NCBI RefSeq assembly: GCF_030518215.1
Contig: NZ_JAULRT010000034.1
Span: 1-56,683 of the forward strand
From: Gilvimarinus algae
Lineage (GTDB): Bacteria; Pseudomonadota; Gammaproteobacteria; Pseudomonadales; Cellvibrionaceae
Reading direction: 5' to 3'
Length of the DNA stretch: 56,683 nucleotides
Positions 1 through 7,429 of the stretch are shown here, one piece after another (position 1 is the stretch's first letter; every line of letters starts with the position of its first letter). The notes beneath the pieces were generated by a model. The model saw only the letters and a list, made by a program, of their open reading frames with translations, ran no database searches and was not told the DNA's origin. The position numbers were made by a program, and so were the translations under genes.

Positions 1-135
1 ATCCAGGCTTGTTAACGGTATCGAGTACCTGGCATGCATCGGACTACTTCTCCGGTAACTAGTTGCCGCTAGCTACGGGCTTCAATTTACCCGCCAACAG
101 TCGCAAGGAACAGCGTTTCTATGAATATTCAACCA
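1..135 (+). other. Tail of a partial integron cassette
   Basis: This stretch precedes the first attC site and should be the 3' end of a cassette whose gene lies left of the window. I see no convincing reading frame in it. A 51-codon frame beginning at 121 runs straight through the attC and is most likely spurious. Confidence 0.4.
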
Positions 136-211
136 TACAAGGCATTGCACTCAGACCGCCTTACACGCCGCTTCGCTCTGTTCCAGGCGGCTGGTGAATG
201 CGGCGTTAGCC
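136..211 (+). repeat. attC site 1 (integron)
   Basis: Imperfect palindrome starting TACAAGGCATTGCA and ending GAATGCGGCGTTAGCC. The 3' GTTAGCC is an exact R' core (GTTRRRY), the point where the integrase cuts. Its outer arms resemble those of the attC sites at 4471, 6824 and 2142. Confidence 0.85.
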
Positions 212-223
212 GTGAAGGAAAGT

Positions 224-1015
224 ATGTTCGGATTATTCAAGAAAAAGGAAATCCCACTTCTTCGTGTTTTAGTTAATGGCGATGAAGTGTGCAAGATATC
301 AGAAGGTGACATACCGTGCGAAAAGCTGCCCTCAAGAAGGCTTGAAGCTGGTAGCACCATAGAATTTATTGATCAATCTGGTGATTCTCATAAGCACGAC
401 TTAGGGGGTTTTTCTGGGTGGTTTCATTTTTCTGTTCGCGTTCATCCGAACAGAGCTTGCCAAGCCGATTGTGCAATCACTGGAGACGAAGAATATGACC
501 AGAATGCTTTCTCTCAAGGCAAAGCTAAAGGCATAAGGTTTCAGCCGTTCTTTATCACGGGTGCAGAAACAAGCAATGATATTTTTATCGGTAAAGGTTT
601 GTTTAAGCGCGGCCTACACTTCAATGGCAACGTAACGAATGGAGCCATATCTTTATCTTGTGAATGCGAACATTGCCGAAATTCTTTCATCATTAATTCA
701 TTTCATTCTGGCTTTAGCAATTTGGGCTACTTCTATTCAGATTCTGGAGCTTATACCCTAACCGTGAGTGATCGTTTGCCGGGCAGCCCCGCTGCGCTTT
801 CCACTCCAGATGAAAGTGAGCTCAAAGAACTAGAGTCAAAGTTACCTTTAGCACCAGATGGCACCAGATTTAAATATAGAAATTCTTTCAAATGCCCGCA
901 TTGTAAAGAGCCATATATTGATTTTACTGCGAATCCAGAAGAACGCGTTGCTGAGTATTATGGTAACTACTTTCCAGATAAAGGAATATTGCAGTATGAA
1001 CCAGATCACGGCTAA
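224..1015 (+). CDS. Cassette protein with two zinc-ribbon-like Cys clusters
   Basis: Unrecognised 263-residue protein and sole gene of its cassette. I chose ATG 224 (MFGLFKKKE) because GAAGGA precedes it at a good distance; the reading frame can be extended to GTG 194, but that start lies inside the attC. Two cysteine clusters are visible: CxCxxC (CECEHC, about residue 143) and CPHC (about residue 223), spaced like the two halves of a structural zinc site. The middle is beta-rich and there is no signal peptide or membrane segment. The TAA stop is part of the next attC core, typical of tightly packed cassettes. Function unknown. Confidence 0.8.
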   Translation: MFGLFKKKEIPLLRVLVNGDEVCKISEGDIPCEKLPSRRLEAGSTIEFIDQSGDSHKHDLGGFSGWFHFSVRVHPNRACQADCAITGDEEYDQNAFSQGKAKGIRFQPFFITGAETSNDIFIGKGLFKRGLHFNGNVTNGAISLSCECEHCRNSFIINSFHSGFSNLGYFYSDSGAYTLTVSDRLPGSPAALSTPDESELKELESKLPLAPDGTRFKYRNSFKCPHCKEPYIDFTANPEERVAEYYGNYFPDKGILQYEPDHG

Positions 1016-1081
1016 CAAGGCGCTGCTGCCGGACAAATTTTCCGCTGCGCTCCAAATTTGCCGCAGAGCGCGGCGTTATAT
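1011..1081 (+). repeat. attC site 2 (integron)
   Basis: Starts GCTAACAAGGCGCTG (R'' core GCTAAC) and ends GCGCGGCGTTATAT (R' core). Inner arms GACAAATTTTCC and CCAAATTTGCC pair around a GCTGCGC loop. It shares the inner arms with the site at 2725. Confidence 0.85.
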
Positions 1082-1097
1082 CTACAAAGAGGTGAAA

Positions 1098-1547
1098 ATG
1101 AGAGCACTCGTTTTTTTAGTAGCATTGGTATCGTTCCCGGCATTTGCACAAGACTGCGATGCTGAGTCCGAGGCATTTTTCAGTCTCGTTGCTACAAAGT
1201 GGGCTGTAAATGACCGTATTAAGAATGACCCGAAAAGCTTCGAGGCCGAAAAATGGGTTTACATCTGGGGAGGCGCCGAGTCAGCACTTGAGGAGAAGAA
1301 CATTTCAAAAAAAAGTGCACAGAGAATGGCGCGCCTAGTTGCGGAGAACGACTACTCCACCAACCCCGAAGTCGAAGTAAACATCTTTGAAGACTACTGG
1401 TATCTAAGTTGCGAACTTCAAAAGAAAGGGCATGAAACAGCCCCCTTGGCGGAAATCGAAAAACGTAGCCTTATCGAATGCTGGAACACCGTGGCGTCGA
1501 GAGAAGAGTTTCAGGGTTGCTTGATGCCTTTGATCAAAAGGAGTTGA
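1098..1547 (+). CDS. Exported cassette protein, four cysteines
   Basis: 149-residue protein starting at ATG 1098 behind AAAGAGGTG. The first 18 residues (MRALVFLVALVSFPAFA) form a classic Sec signal peptide with an AFA-Q cleavage site. The mature part has four cysteines (near residues 21, 112, 136 and 147), enough for two disulfides in the periplasm. The motif ECWNT near the C-terminus is reminiscent of small periplasmic proteins with helical hairpins, but I do not recognise the family. Longer in-frame starts exist back to 858 but run through the attC and the previous gene. Function unknown. Confidence 0.8.
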   Translation: MRALVFLVALVSFPAFAQDCDAESEAFFSLVATKWAVNDRIKNDPKSFEAEKWVYIWGGAESALEEKNISKKSAQRMARLVAENDYSTNPEVEVNIFEDYWYLSCELQKKGHETAPLAEIEKRSLIECWNTVASREEFQGCLMPLIKRS

Positions 1548-1550
1548 GAT

Positions 1551-1626
1551 ATAACAAGCGGCATCAGTCGGAGCCATTTTTCGCTCCTGCTTCGCTACAA
1601 ATGGCCCGCTGTGCCGGGCGTTAGGC
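1551..1626 (+). repeat. attC site 3 (integron)
   Basis: Starts ATAACAAGCGGCATCAG and ends GTGCCGGGCGTTAGGC. GTTAGGC is a perfect R' core. The arms GAGCCATTTTTCGC and CTACAAATGGCCC pair. It is nearly identical over its whole length to the site at 5768. Confidence 0.9.
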
Positions 1627-1644
1627 GATAGGAATGGCTGACCT

Positions 1645-2175
1645 ATGGATGAAATATTCGGAAAATACCGACAGGACTTCAGCGAAATTAGACGACTTTG
1701 CTTGGTATGTCATGGTCTTGACTTATCGACTAGCGCTCTTTCATCTGACTTGTCGACCTGGGTGCTATCTGAGGCCACGAACAGCGCGCTTCAGAACCTT
1801 GTGTCGAGTACGCTTCTGCATTTGGCGATTGCAATTCGGACAAACCTCTATCAAAAACGCATCAAAGGTTCTGACATCCGCTTAGAGAATAGCGCATGGT
1901 TTTACTACGACGAAGAACTGATTGAGAGGCCTGCTACCTTAAAGCAGGTTTGCGACAAAATTGTCCACGCCGATACGTTTTCAAAGTCAATTTATCCAAA
2001 GGAGTTCGCAGACAGAGCTGACAAAATTGCAACGCAGATTAGGGGAGCAGAGCATAATCGGAAAGCGTGGACGATGAACCTTGTTTTAGATCTTCTCGCT
2101 GAAGACATACTGTCCATGCTCGATCAAATCGAAGCCAACGTGCCTAACCAAGCAATCCACGCGACAAGCGCGTGA
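1645..2175 (+). CDS. Cassette protein of unknown function
   Basis: 176-residue soluble, helix-rich protein (MDEIFGKYRQDFSEIRRL start). GGAATGG lies about 10 bases upstream of ATG 1645. A competing 83-codon frame begins at ATG 1634 but stops early, whereas this one fills the cassette and its last codons (QAIHATSA) run into the following attC. The helical pattern and a region around KIVHADTFSK could belong to an all-alpha fold such as HEPN, but no diagnostic motif is present. Function unknown. Confidence 0.7.
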   Translation: MDEIFGKYRQDFSEIRRLCLVCHGLDLSTSALSSDLSTWVLSEATNSALQNLVSSTLLHLAIAIRTNLYQKRIKGSDIRLENSAWFYYDEELIERPATLKQVCDKIVHADTFSKSIYPKEFADRADKIATQIRGAEHNRKAWTMNLVLDLLAEDILSMLDQIEANVPNQAIHATSA

Positions 2176-2188
2176 TTGCGGCGTTACA
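2142..2188 (+). repeat. attC site 4 (integron, short)
   Basis: Short site, GCCTAACCAAGCAATCCACG to CGTGATTGCGGCGTTACAT. The arms CAATCCACGCG and CGCGTGATTG pair almost completely, with ACAAG as the loop. It overlaps the 3' end of the preceding gene. Confidence 0.8.
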
Positions 2189-2207
2189 TGTTTAAAGAGA
2201 TGCCGGA

Positions 2208-2723
2208 GTGATTTCAAAGATATTCAAAAAGGATAAGCCTCGAGTCTATCTAGATAAAATGCTTGTAGCTTCTCGAGACGAGTTTGAAAAAACTGATGAG
2301 TGGGGGATTTTTAAAAGTGAAGATTTGGAGGATGGAGTTCGTGAAAAGCTGGACGGTATTTTTTGCTTGCCGCCTATATCCACGCGACAGGATAGCAAAA
2401 AATCTGATTTGGCTCTGGAACTAGTAGTCTTAAAAGTTAGAGGCGGCGAGTTTGAGGGAGTAGATTTTGGGTTGCTTGGATTTGCCCCCATTTTCTGGCG
2501 CCCCAAAATTGAACTGGCTGCTAGGCTCTATTATTTAGACTCTGGTAAAACACACTCCACTTACAAGGCAAAAGAAATAATGCGCTGGGGCGAATATTTT
2601 TCGGGCGTATTTAGTTTAAGAGGATTTTTTAGATACAAGCCAATCTTTGGACCAAAAAACTTAGAGCCTATTCTTTACAAGGCCTGCGAGAAACTCTTAT
2701 TCAAAATGGTGAACGGCATATGA
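2208..2723 (+). CDS. Cassette protein of unknown function
   Basis: 171-residue protein with a GTG start at 2208 (CCGGAGTGATT, a weak GGAG-type signal overlapping the start region). Lysine-rich N-terminus (ISKIFKKDKP), no signal peptide, alternating beta/alpha pattern, aromatic-rich C-terminal third (WGEYFSGVFSLRGFFRYKP). I do not recognise the family. Sole gene in its cassette. Confidence 0.65.
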   Translation: MISKIFKKDKPRVYLDKMLVASRDEFEKTDEWGIFKSEDLEDGVREKLDGIFCLPPISTRQDSKKSDLALELVVLKVRGGEFEGVDFGLLGFAPIFWRPKIELAARLYYLDSGKTHSTYKAKEIMRWGEYFSGVFSLRGFFRYKPIFGPKNLEPILYKACEKLLFKMVNGI

Positions 2724-2724
2724 C

Positions 2725-2796
2725 ATGTAACAAAAACAGGCACATGGACAAATTATTCGCTTCGCTTCAAATTTGCCTGTGCTGTGGGCGTTATGT
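2725..2796 (+). repeat. attC site 5 (integron)
   Basis: Starts ATGTAACAAAAACAGGCAC and ends GTGCTGTGGGCGTTATGT. The arms GGACAAATTATTCGC and CAAATTTGCC pair around the inner loop. Its inner part matches the site at 1011. Confidence 0.8.
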
Positions 2797-2847
2797 AAGC
2801 ATCCGAAAATTCCGGTGGGCGAAGCTGTATTTGATTTTAAGGTGAAT

Positions 2848-3666
2848 ATGTTTGATCTACGTAAACTTTACTTAGAAGAACCTCAAAAACATGATGAGCT
2901 ATCTGCCTTCCACTGGTTCACGAAAGCTATATGTCTCGAGTATGAAAGTTTAGAACTCACTGAGAGGCCGGATTTTATAATAGATTCGGACCAGAGAAGA
3001 ATAGGTATTGAAATTACACTTGCTGAACGTAATTGCTCATCGAGTAAATATTCCTCTCAACAGATCGAAGCCGAGCAGACGAAATTTTCTGACAGTTTGC
3101 TTCAGTCTATCAATTCAAAAATCCCACTGGATGTTGGTTTAGTTTTTGAGGATGGTAAAGAGGTTGATATAAACCAAACTAATGGAGTTAGAGATGCTCT
3201 TGCTAACAGAATAAATGAGATCTCCGCAAATATGACTCCCCACTCTGTGGAGCTTATTGTGAGATCTGAAGGGGATATGTGCCGTAGCAAACATAGAAAG
3301 CACGTTTTTCCTGGCCTCCCTAACTTCCTACAGCATATTCAATTGTTTAACGACGGCCATGAAGAATCAGTTGTGACTGGAGCTAGGGGAGGTTTTCTTG
3401 ATTCATTTACGGAAGCTGACATATCGTCAATATTAGAGAAGAAGCACCGGTCTCTTATTGGGTACCAGAAGTGTGATGAGCAGTGGCTTGTAATAGTTTC
3501 GGGGTCAGTGCCGCCTCTCTTCGTGGAGCATGATAGTCGGCCAAACGTACTTCTTGCATCCATCGCAACTAGTTTCGCTGGAGTTGATGCTAAACTCCCG
3601 TTAAAGTCGAATTTTGAAAAGGTGTATTTTTTTAACAGCCCTATTCATGCCACACTACTTACATAA
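2848..3666 (+). CDS. Cassette protein with PD-(D/E)XK-like signature
   Basis: 272-residue protein; ATG 2848 is preceded by AAGGTG. The reading frame opens at 2773 inside the attC, so the shorter start is preferred. Residues about 25-65 read Glu-x(n)-RPDFIID-x(5)-IGIEIT, the order expected of the PD-(D/E)XK restriction-endonuclease fold (acidic residue on the first helix, Asp on strand 2, E-x-T/K on strand 3). Thr in place of the usual Lys is a tolerated but less active-looking variant. The rest has no recognisable motif. A nuclease role, for instance in defence, is inference only. Confidence 0.65.
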   Translation: MFDLRKLYLEEPQKHDELSAFHWFTKAICLEYESLELTERPDFIIDSDQRRIGIEITLAERNCSSSKYSSQQIEAEQTKFSDSLLQSINSKIPLDVGLVFEDGKEVDINQTNGVRDALANRINEISANMTPHSVELIVRSEGDMCRSKHRKHVFPGLPNFLQHIQLFNDGHEESVVTGARGGFLDSFTEADISSILEKKHRSLIGYQKCDEQWLVIVSGSVPPLFVEHDSRPNVLLASIATSFAGVDAKLPLKSNFEKVYFFNSPIHATLLT

Positions 3667-3762
3667 CAAGGTTGTCAAATTGACAGTTTTTCCGTCGCCC
3701 CTTTTTGTGCTTAATAGCACAAACGGGCTCCTCCAAAACCGCAATTTACAACGGCGTTAACA
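3661..3762 (+). repeat. attC site 6 (integron, long)
   Basis: At 102 bases this is the longest attC in the window. It starts ACATAACAAGGTTGTCAAAT and ends TTACAACGGCGTTAACA. TTTTTGTGC and GCACAAACGGG pair in the centre. Confidence 0.8.
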
Positions 3763-3777
3763 GTCTGGGGATTGCTG

Positions 3778-4503
3778 ATGGCTGTCGAGAAATTCGAGTT
3801 TCCTTCAAGAGGTTTCCATATAGTGGCCACAAAGGTTGGGGAAGCTGACTATTTTCTCGGCATGCTAAAGGAAGTACAGGGGCACTATGATGAGTTTTCA
3901 TACGTCTTAAGCGCCTTCGCATCTTCTGCACGTAGTATCACTTTCGCACTACAAGCTGTGATGACTAAATATCCAGGTTTTGACGACTGGTATGTAGTTC
4001 ACCAAGCGAGCCTGAAAGCCAATGGTCTAGCGAAATATTTTGTGAATCTTCGAAACTATATGCAGAAGGTTGGCGAGATACCGGTGGGGCATACCGGCAC
4101 AATGAGAAATGGGCAGGTCAAGCACTTATCCTACTTCGTAGATATTGATGATCTTAAAGATGCTCCTGCAGGTGAAGTGACCAAACTGGCTGAAGAGTAT
4201 TTCGTAGCAGTTTTAGAAGTTGTTGAGGCTTGCTACCGAGATTTCTGGATGTATGCCGATCCTCGGGCAATTTTTACTGAAGAGGGCTTGGGATTACTGG
4301 GTTGGGTGATTGAGGATATTGAGGAAGCTGTCGGTCTTCCTAGAGGGTACACAGATATACCGTATGATGGAGGAGATAAAAATTATCAGCGTTTACGTCT
4401 GTTGGCGAGAGAGTTTCACGGGGATGAGCTGATGGAGCAATACTTCGAAAAGTACGGTTTGGAAACAACTGTTAAAAAAGCATTGCAGCGGACAAGCCGC
4501 TGA
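3778..4503 (+). CDS. All-helical cassette protein, possibly HEPN-related
   Basis: 241-residue soluble protein; ATG 3778 lies 7 bases after GGGG, and TTG 3772 is a poorer alternative. Residues 20-105 are predicted helical with the pattern DYFLGMLKEV ... SSARSITFALQAV ... FDDWYVVHQ ... FVNLRNYMQKVGE. Arrangements like 'ARSxT..LQ ... F..WY ... LRN' occur in uncharacterised proteins with HEPN-like folds, but the R-x4-H of active HEPN RNases is not present here. The stop codon lies within the following attC. Function unknown. Confidence 0.65.
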   Translation: MAVEKFEFPSRGFHIVATKVGEADYFLGMLKEVQGHYDEFSYVLSAFASSARSITFALQAVMTKYPGFDDWYVVHQASLKANGLAKYFVNLRNYMQKVGEIPVGHTGTMRNGQVKHLSYFVDIDDLKDAPAGEVTKLAEEYFVAVLEVVEACYRDFWMYADPRAIFTEEGLGLLGWVIEDIEEAVGLPRGYTDIPYDGGDKNYQRLRLLAREFHGDELMEQYFEKYGLETTVKKALQRTSR

Positions 4504-4517
4504 ATGCGGCGTTATCT
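4471..4517 (+). repeat. attC site 7 (integron, short)
   Basis: AGCATTGCAGCGG to CCGCTGAATGCGGCGTTATCT. AGCGG and CCGCT pair around ACAAG. The R'' side (GTTAAAAAAGC) is degenerate, and the site overlaps the end of the preceding gene. Confidence 0.75.
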
Positions 4518-4532
4518 CATAGGAGAAATTAA

Positions 4533-5312
4533 GTGGCATATGAGCTAGTTGAGTTCACCGGTCTATTGGAGAAGAGGATTAGTGGTTCCATTAAATCTAT
4601 TTCTGGGCATTCTTGGAATGAGGATCACATAACTTTAAAGCTGCTAGACGAACTCAATAGCACCCTTTCACAGGTGACCCTTGAGGGAGAAGATTTTCGC
4701 CGAAAAATTGAATGGGAATCGTATAAGCTTCGAGGTCAATACGAAACACATTTTGGAGATGTTGCGATAGTTGTCACTATCAGCTATCGAGATGGGACAA
4801 GCTTGGAAGGTTCAGCATTTCTAGAAGCAAAAAGAAGAGATTGGAGGAAAACAACCTTTAGCGCAATGAATAAGAATCAGCTAAGGCGAATTCTTAAGCA
4901 TGCTCCACGAGCCCATTATTTACTTTATGACTATGAAGATATAACGGGCTTCTCAAACGCTGTTTCGTTTGGTAGTGAAATTCGAAGGTATGGTGGCTAT
5001 TGGTCTGGGTTGGTAACAGAGAGAACCAACTCTGTATGCGTACCTTTGAACGTCGCAGATGCGACCGGTTTTAAAGATACGCTTTTATATCGACATGGGA
5101 CGCCATTCTCCTGGATGCTTTCAAATCGGTATTTTCAAGGCCTAGATTTGGAGTTCGACCCTACGGCTAAAGCAATTTCTAAGGGCTTTCTAGACAAGTT
5201 TGGCTTACCTAGATTTATAATGAAAGTCGACGTGACAGAAAACGGCGCTGATCGGAAGGACAATGATATGCAAGTAAACTTTCAAAAATATGAAAAAATT
5301 GAGCAAAGATAA
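4533..5312 (+). CDS. Cassette protein with PD-(D/E)XK nuclease-like motif
   Basis: 259-residue protein with a GTG start at 4533, supported by AGGAGA six bases upstream. Residues 25-120 show an ordered set typical of the restriction-endonuclease-like fold: NEDHITLKLLDEL (helix with Glu), HFGDVAIVV (Asp), SAFLEAKRRDW (E-x-K) and a Gln in the next helix (NKNQLRR). The C-terminal half is unrecognised. The set of residues is complete, so an active metal-dependent nuclease is plausible, but the target and role are unknown. Confidence 0.7.
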   Translation: MAYELVEFTGLLEKRISGSIKSISGHSWNEDHITLKLLDELNSTLSQVTLEGEDFRRKIEWESYKLRGQYETHFGDVAIVVTISYRDGTSLEGSAFLEAKRRDWRKTTFSAMNKNQLRRILKHAPRAHYLLYDYEDITGFSNAVSFGSEIRRYGGYWSGLVTERTNSVCVPLNVADATGFKDTLLYRHGTPFSWMLSNRYFQGLDLEFDPTAKAISKGFLDKFGLPRFIMKVDVTENGADRKDNDMQVNFQKYEKIEQR

Positions 5313-5366
5313 CAAAGCAAGGCAGGCCGACGCGACAAAGCCGCGCGGCTGCTTGCGGCGTTAATT
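5309..5366 (+). repeat. attC site 8 (integron)
   Basis: ATAACAAAGCAAGGCAGGCCG to CGCGGCTGCTTGCGGCGTTAATT. GCAGGCCGACGCG and CGCGCGGCTGC pair. R'' TAACAAA and R' GTTAATT are recognisable. Confidence 0.8.
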
Positions 5367-5370
5367 TCTG

Positions 5371-5766
5371 ATGATTGAAAAGATCGCCATTTTCTACCTT
5401 CTTGTATTCGCTCTGTTGGTGGCATTGAAACGCATGCGTCCAAATCTACTAAGCTCTTTGGCATTTAGTTGGTTTGGCCCATTTCCCGAGGAGGGAGAGT
5501 TGCTATCTAGCTTCAAGGCCAGGAGAGTGATGTATGCTCTAAATTGGGCAATACAGTTTGTTGCATATTTCGCTTTTTTGGCTCTCGCTAGGGTCTATTT
5601 CAATAGTCCCTTCGACGAGACTTTTTTCCTAGTGGCGGGGTTTGCAGGTACGATCGGTTTGGGAATGGCGGTTCTAGCCTTCGCTGGCTTTTCGATTTCA
5701 TGGTTGAAAACTGTTATTTTTGGGCCAAACCCTAAATGTGAGTACATAGAAGAGCATGAGGTATAA
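5371..5766 (+). CDS. Small cassette-encoded membrane protein
   Basis: 131 residues with three likely membrane segments (about 5-22, 58-76 and 86-110), separated by a basic loop (SSFKARRVM). ATG 5371 follows the attC by only four bases, with no clear ribosome-binding site, so translation may depend on the cassette leader. The C-terminal tail is acidic (CEYIEEHEV). No family recognised. Confidence 0.65.
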   Translation: MIEKIAIFYLLVFALLVALKRMRPNLLSSLAFSWFGPFPEEGELLSSFKARRVMYALNWAIQFVAYFAFLALARVYFNSPFDETFFLVAGFAGTIGLGMAVLAFAGFSISWLKTVIFGPNPKCEYIEEHEV

Positions 5767-5767
5767 A

Positions 5768-5844
5768 ATTAACAAGCGGCATCAGTCGGAGCCATTTTTC
5801 GCTCCCGCGTCGCTACAAATGGCCCGCTGTGCCGGGCGTTAAAT
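5768..5844 (+). repeat. attC site 9 (integron)
   Basis: ATTAACAAGCGGCATCAG to GCCGGGCGTTAAAT. It differs from the site at 1551 only by a few bases in the loop (GCTCCCGCG against GCTCCTGCT) and at the ends. Confidence 0.9.
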
Positions 5845-5864
5845 TTCACGAGGCAGGCGTCACT

Positions 5865-6824
5865 ATGTCAAATGAATTAAAAGATCATATCGACGAACAT
5901 ATGCCACACATCGATAAAATCTTGGCGGAGCAGAATATTCCAATCCATAAGAGATTCTTTATTGCAGGAAAGTTGTTTGTTGAGACTGCAATTCAGAAAT
6001 CCAATTTTCAATCTAATGAGGAATTACTTGAGAGCGACGTTTATCGTGAATCTATTCTCCCTCTATTTAATGACTGGTACTTTGAAAAATATGGTGATCT
6101 TGCTAAAGGGCTAGGAAGTGATGTGTATTCTGGTGTTGTATTAGCTTACGGACAACCCATAAAGCTGAACATATCTGCCGCTACAAACGAGGTCATAGAG
6201 GAAGGGAAATTGTCGAAACTGACATTTCCTGATCATTTGCAAGAGTCGGAAGACCTTGAAGATTTTATCGAAACAAAGTTTGATCTTAGCAAGATGGACG
6301 AGATTTCTATTTGTGAGCTTCGTTCTAAAATCGAACAGGTAGTTGCTCTAACTCGGTCAATCAATCTAGATTTGAACATGGCAAGCCATTCCAACCAGTC
6401 AGCTTCTGATATGGCGCTGGGAATATGGAGCCACTTCGAAAAAGGCATAAGTGACATACTGAGCTTTAAAAATGAGCGGGCTTCCGTTGCTTGCTGGGAG
6501 TTCCATTTAGCGATTGAAAAATCAATTAAAGTATTGATTCATTCAAAATCTGGAAGCGGTAAGCATGGTCACAACTTGGATGATTTAATTGAACATTTGA
6601 GTAAGTTTGAGAGTGGCATTGATTCATCTGGTTTGGCAGGTTTGCCTTCTGACAAAGATGCTATAAAACTTAGGTATTCGGAAATGATCAAAACTCCTAT
6701 TGATGCTTTCGAATATTATCTTATAGCTATTAGGTTTGTAGCTGATATTGTTTCTAGGCTAGAGCATAAGATCGGCATAAAAAACGCGTCCTTTACCTTA
6801 AAAATGGCCCCGTGGGCGAGATAA
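5865..6824 (+). CDS. Cassette protein with C-terminal HEPN-like domain
   Basis: 319-residue protein starting at ATG 5865 (MSNELKDHIDEHMP) behind GAGGCAGG; the open frame reaches back to GTG 5829 inside the attC. The C-terminal region (about 205-310) contains CWEFHLAIEKSIKVLI followed by GKHGHNLDDLIEHL. This matches the HEPN pattern: a helix carrying 'A-x-E-K-x-x-K-x-L', then G-x-x-GH-x-L-x-x-L. HEPN domains are often RNases in toxin-antitoxin and phage-defence systems. The classical R-x4-6-H is not obvious, so it may be a non-catalytic or divergent member. The N-terminal half is unrecognised. No antitoxin partner shares the cassette. Confidence 0.7.
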   Translation: MSNELKDHIDEHMPHIDKILAEQNIPIHKRFFIAGKLFVETAIQKSNFQSNEELLESDVYRESILPLFNDWYFEKYGDLAKGLGSDVYSGVVLAYGQPIKLNISAATNEVIEEGKLSKLTFPDHLQESEDLEDFIETKFDLSKMDEISICELRSKIEQVVALTRSINLDLNMASHSNQSASDMALGIWSHFEKGISDILSFKNERASVACWEFHLAIEKSIKVLIHSKSGSGKHGHNLDDLIEHLSKFESGIDSSGLAGLPSDKDAIKLRYSEMIKTPIDAFEYYLIAIRFVADIVSRLEHKIGIKNASFTLKMAPWAR

Positions 6825-6871
6825 ATTTAACAAAGCATTGCACCGGACGAGCCGGTGAATGCGGCGTTACA
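6824..6871 (+). repeat. attC site 10 (integron, short)
   Basis: AATTTAACAAAGCATTGCACCGG to CCGGTGAATGCGGCGTTACAA. CACCGG and CCGGTG pair around ACGAG. It belongs to the same short-site group as those at 136 and 4471. Confidence 0.85.
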
Positions 6872-6890
6872 AGGCATCAGATAATTCATC

Positions 6891-7346
6891 ATGAGACGAG
6901 AAGCTGTAGTAGAAGAAATTGAATTAAATCCTCTCGGCGAGATACGCATGGGGTGTGATGCCTATGGTGTGGTTATAAAGACCAATTTTGGCTGCTTTGA
7001 CATTTTTAAAGACATCCCTGTTTTAATCGGACATGCCGACCATTCAAAGTGCATATCTCAATCTGAGTGTAAGCGCTATCTTTTAGTAAAAGGTAGTTTT
7101 GGCACGTACATTCTCGATATAAAAGAACAATCTATAAGTATCTACAAGACAACGATCAGAGGCAAAAACAACGAATGGAGTGAGGAACAAGCCATTTTTG
7201 GCAAAGATAAAACTCATATACAAGGCTTTTCTCAAACCTACTATCTCCAGTTTCCGTTCGTAAAGAAGGCTCAGTTCAATGAAGTTTTGTCTAAATTTGA
7301 GAGCTTGCGCAAGCAGCAAATTGAGGCCGCAGTAAATGCCTTGTAA
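6891..7346 (+). CDS. Cassette protein of unknown function
   Basis: 151-residue protein starting at ATG 6891. Beta-rich N-terminal two thirds (MGCDAYGVVIKTNFGCFDIF ... YLLVKGSFGTYILDI), then a helical tail (QFNEVLSKFESLRKQQIEAA). No signal peptide. I do not recognise the family. Sole gene in its cassette. Confidence 0.65.
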   Translation: MRREAVVEEIELNPLGEIRMGCDAYGVVIKTNFGCFDIFKDIPVLIGHADHSKCISQSECKRYLLVKGSFGTYILDIKEQSISIYKTTIRGKNNEWSEEQAIFGKDKTHIQGFSQTYYLQFPFVKKAQFNEVLSKFESLRKQQIEAAVNAL

Positions 7347-7417
7347 CAAGTCAATCAACTACGCGCCTTGCAGGCGCCGGACACAGCTAAGCTGCGCCGG
7401 TTATTGAGGCGTTACAT
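7341..7417 (+). repeat. attC site 11 (integron)
   Basis: TTGTAACAAGTCAATCAACT to CGGTTATTGAGGCGTTACAT. The inner arms GGCGC...GCGCC and the outer TCAAT...ATTGA pair. Nearly identical to the site at 8201. Confidence 0.85.
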
Positions 7418-7429
7418 GCTAAGGAAGAT

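Noticed and set aside
1634-1885. 83-codon frame at the start of the third cassette
   Set aside because: Overlaps the 176-residue frame from 1645 that fills the cassette; it stops early and has a less protein-like composition.
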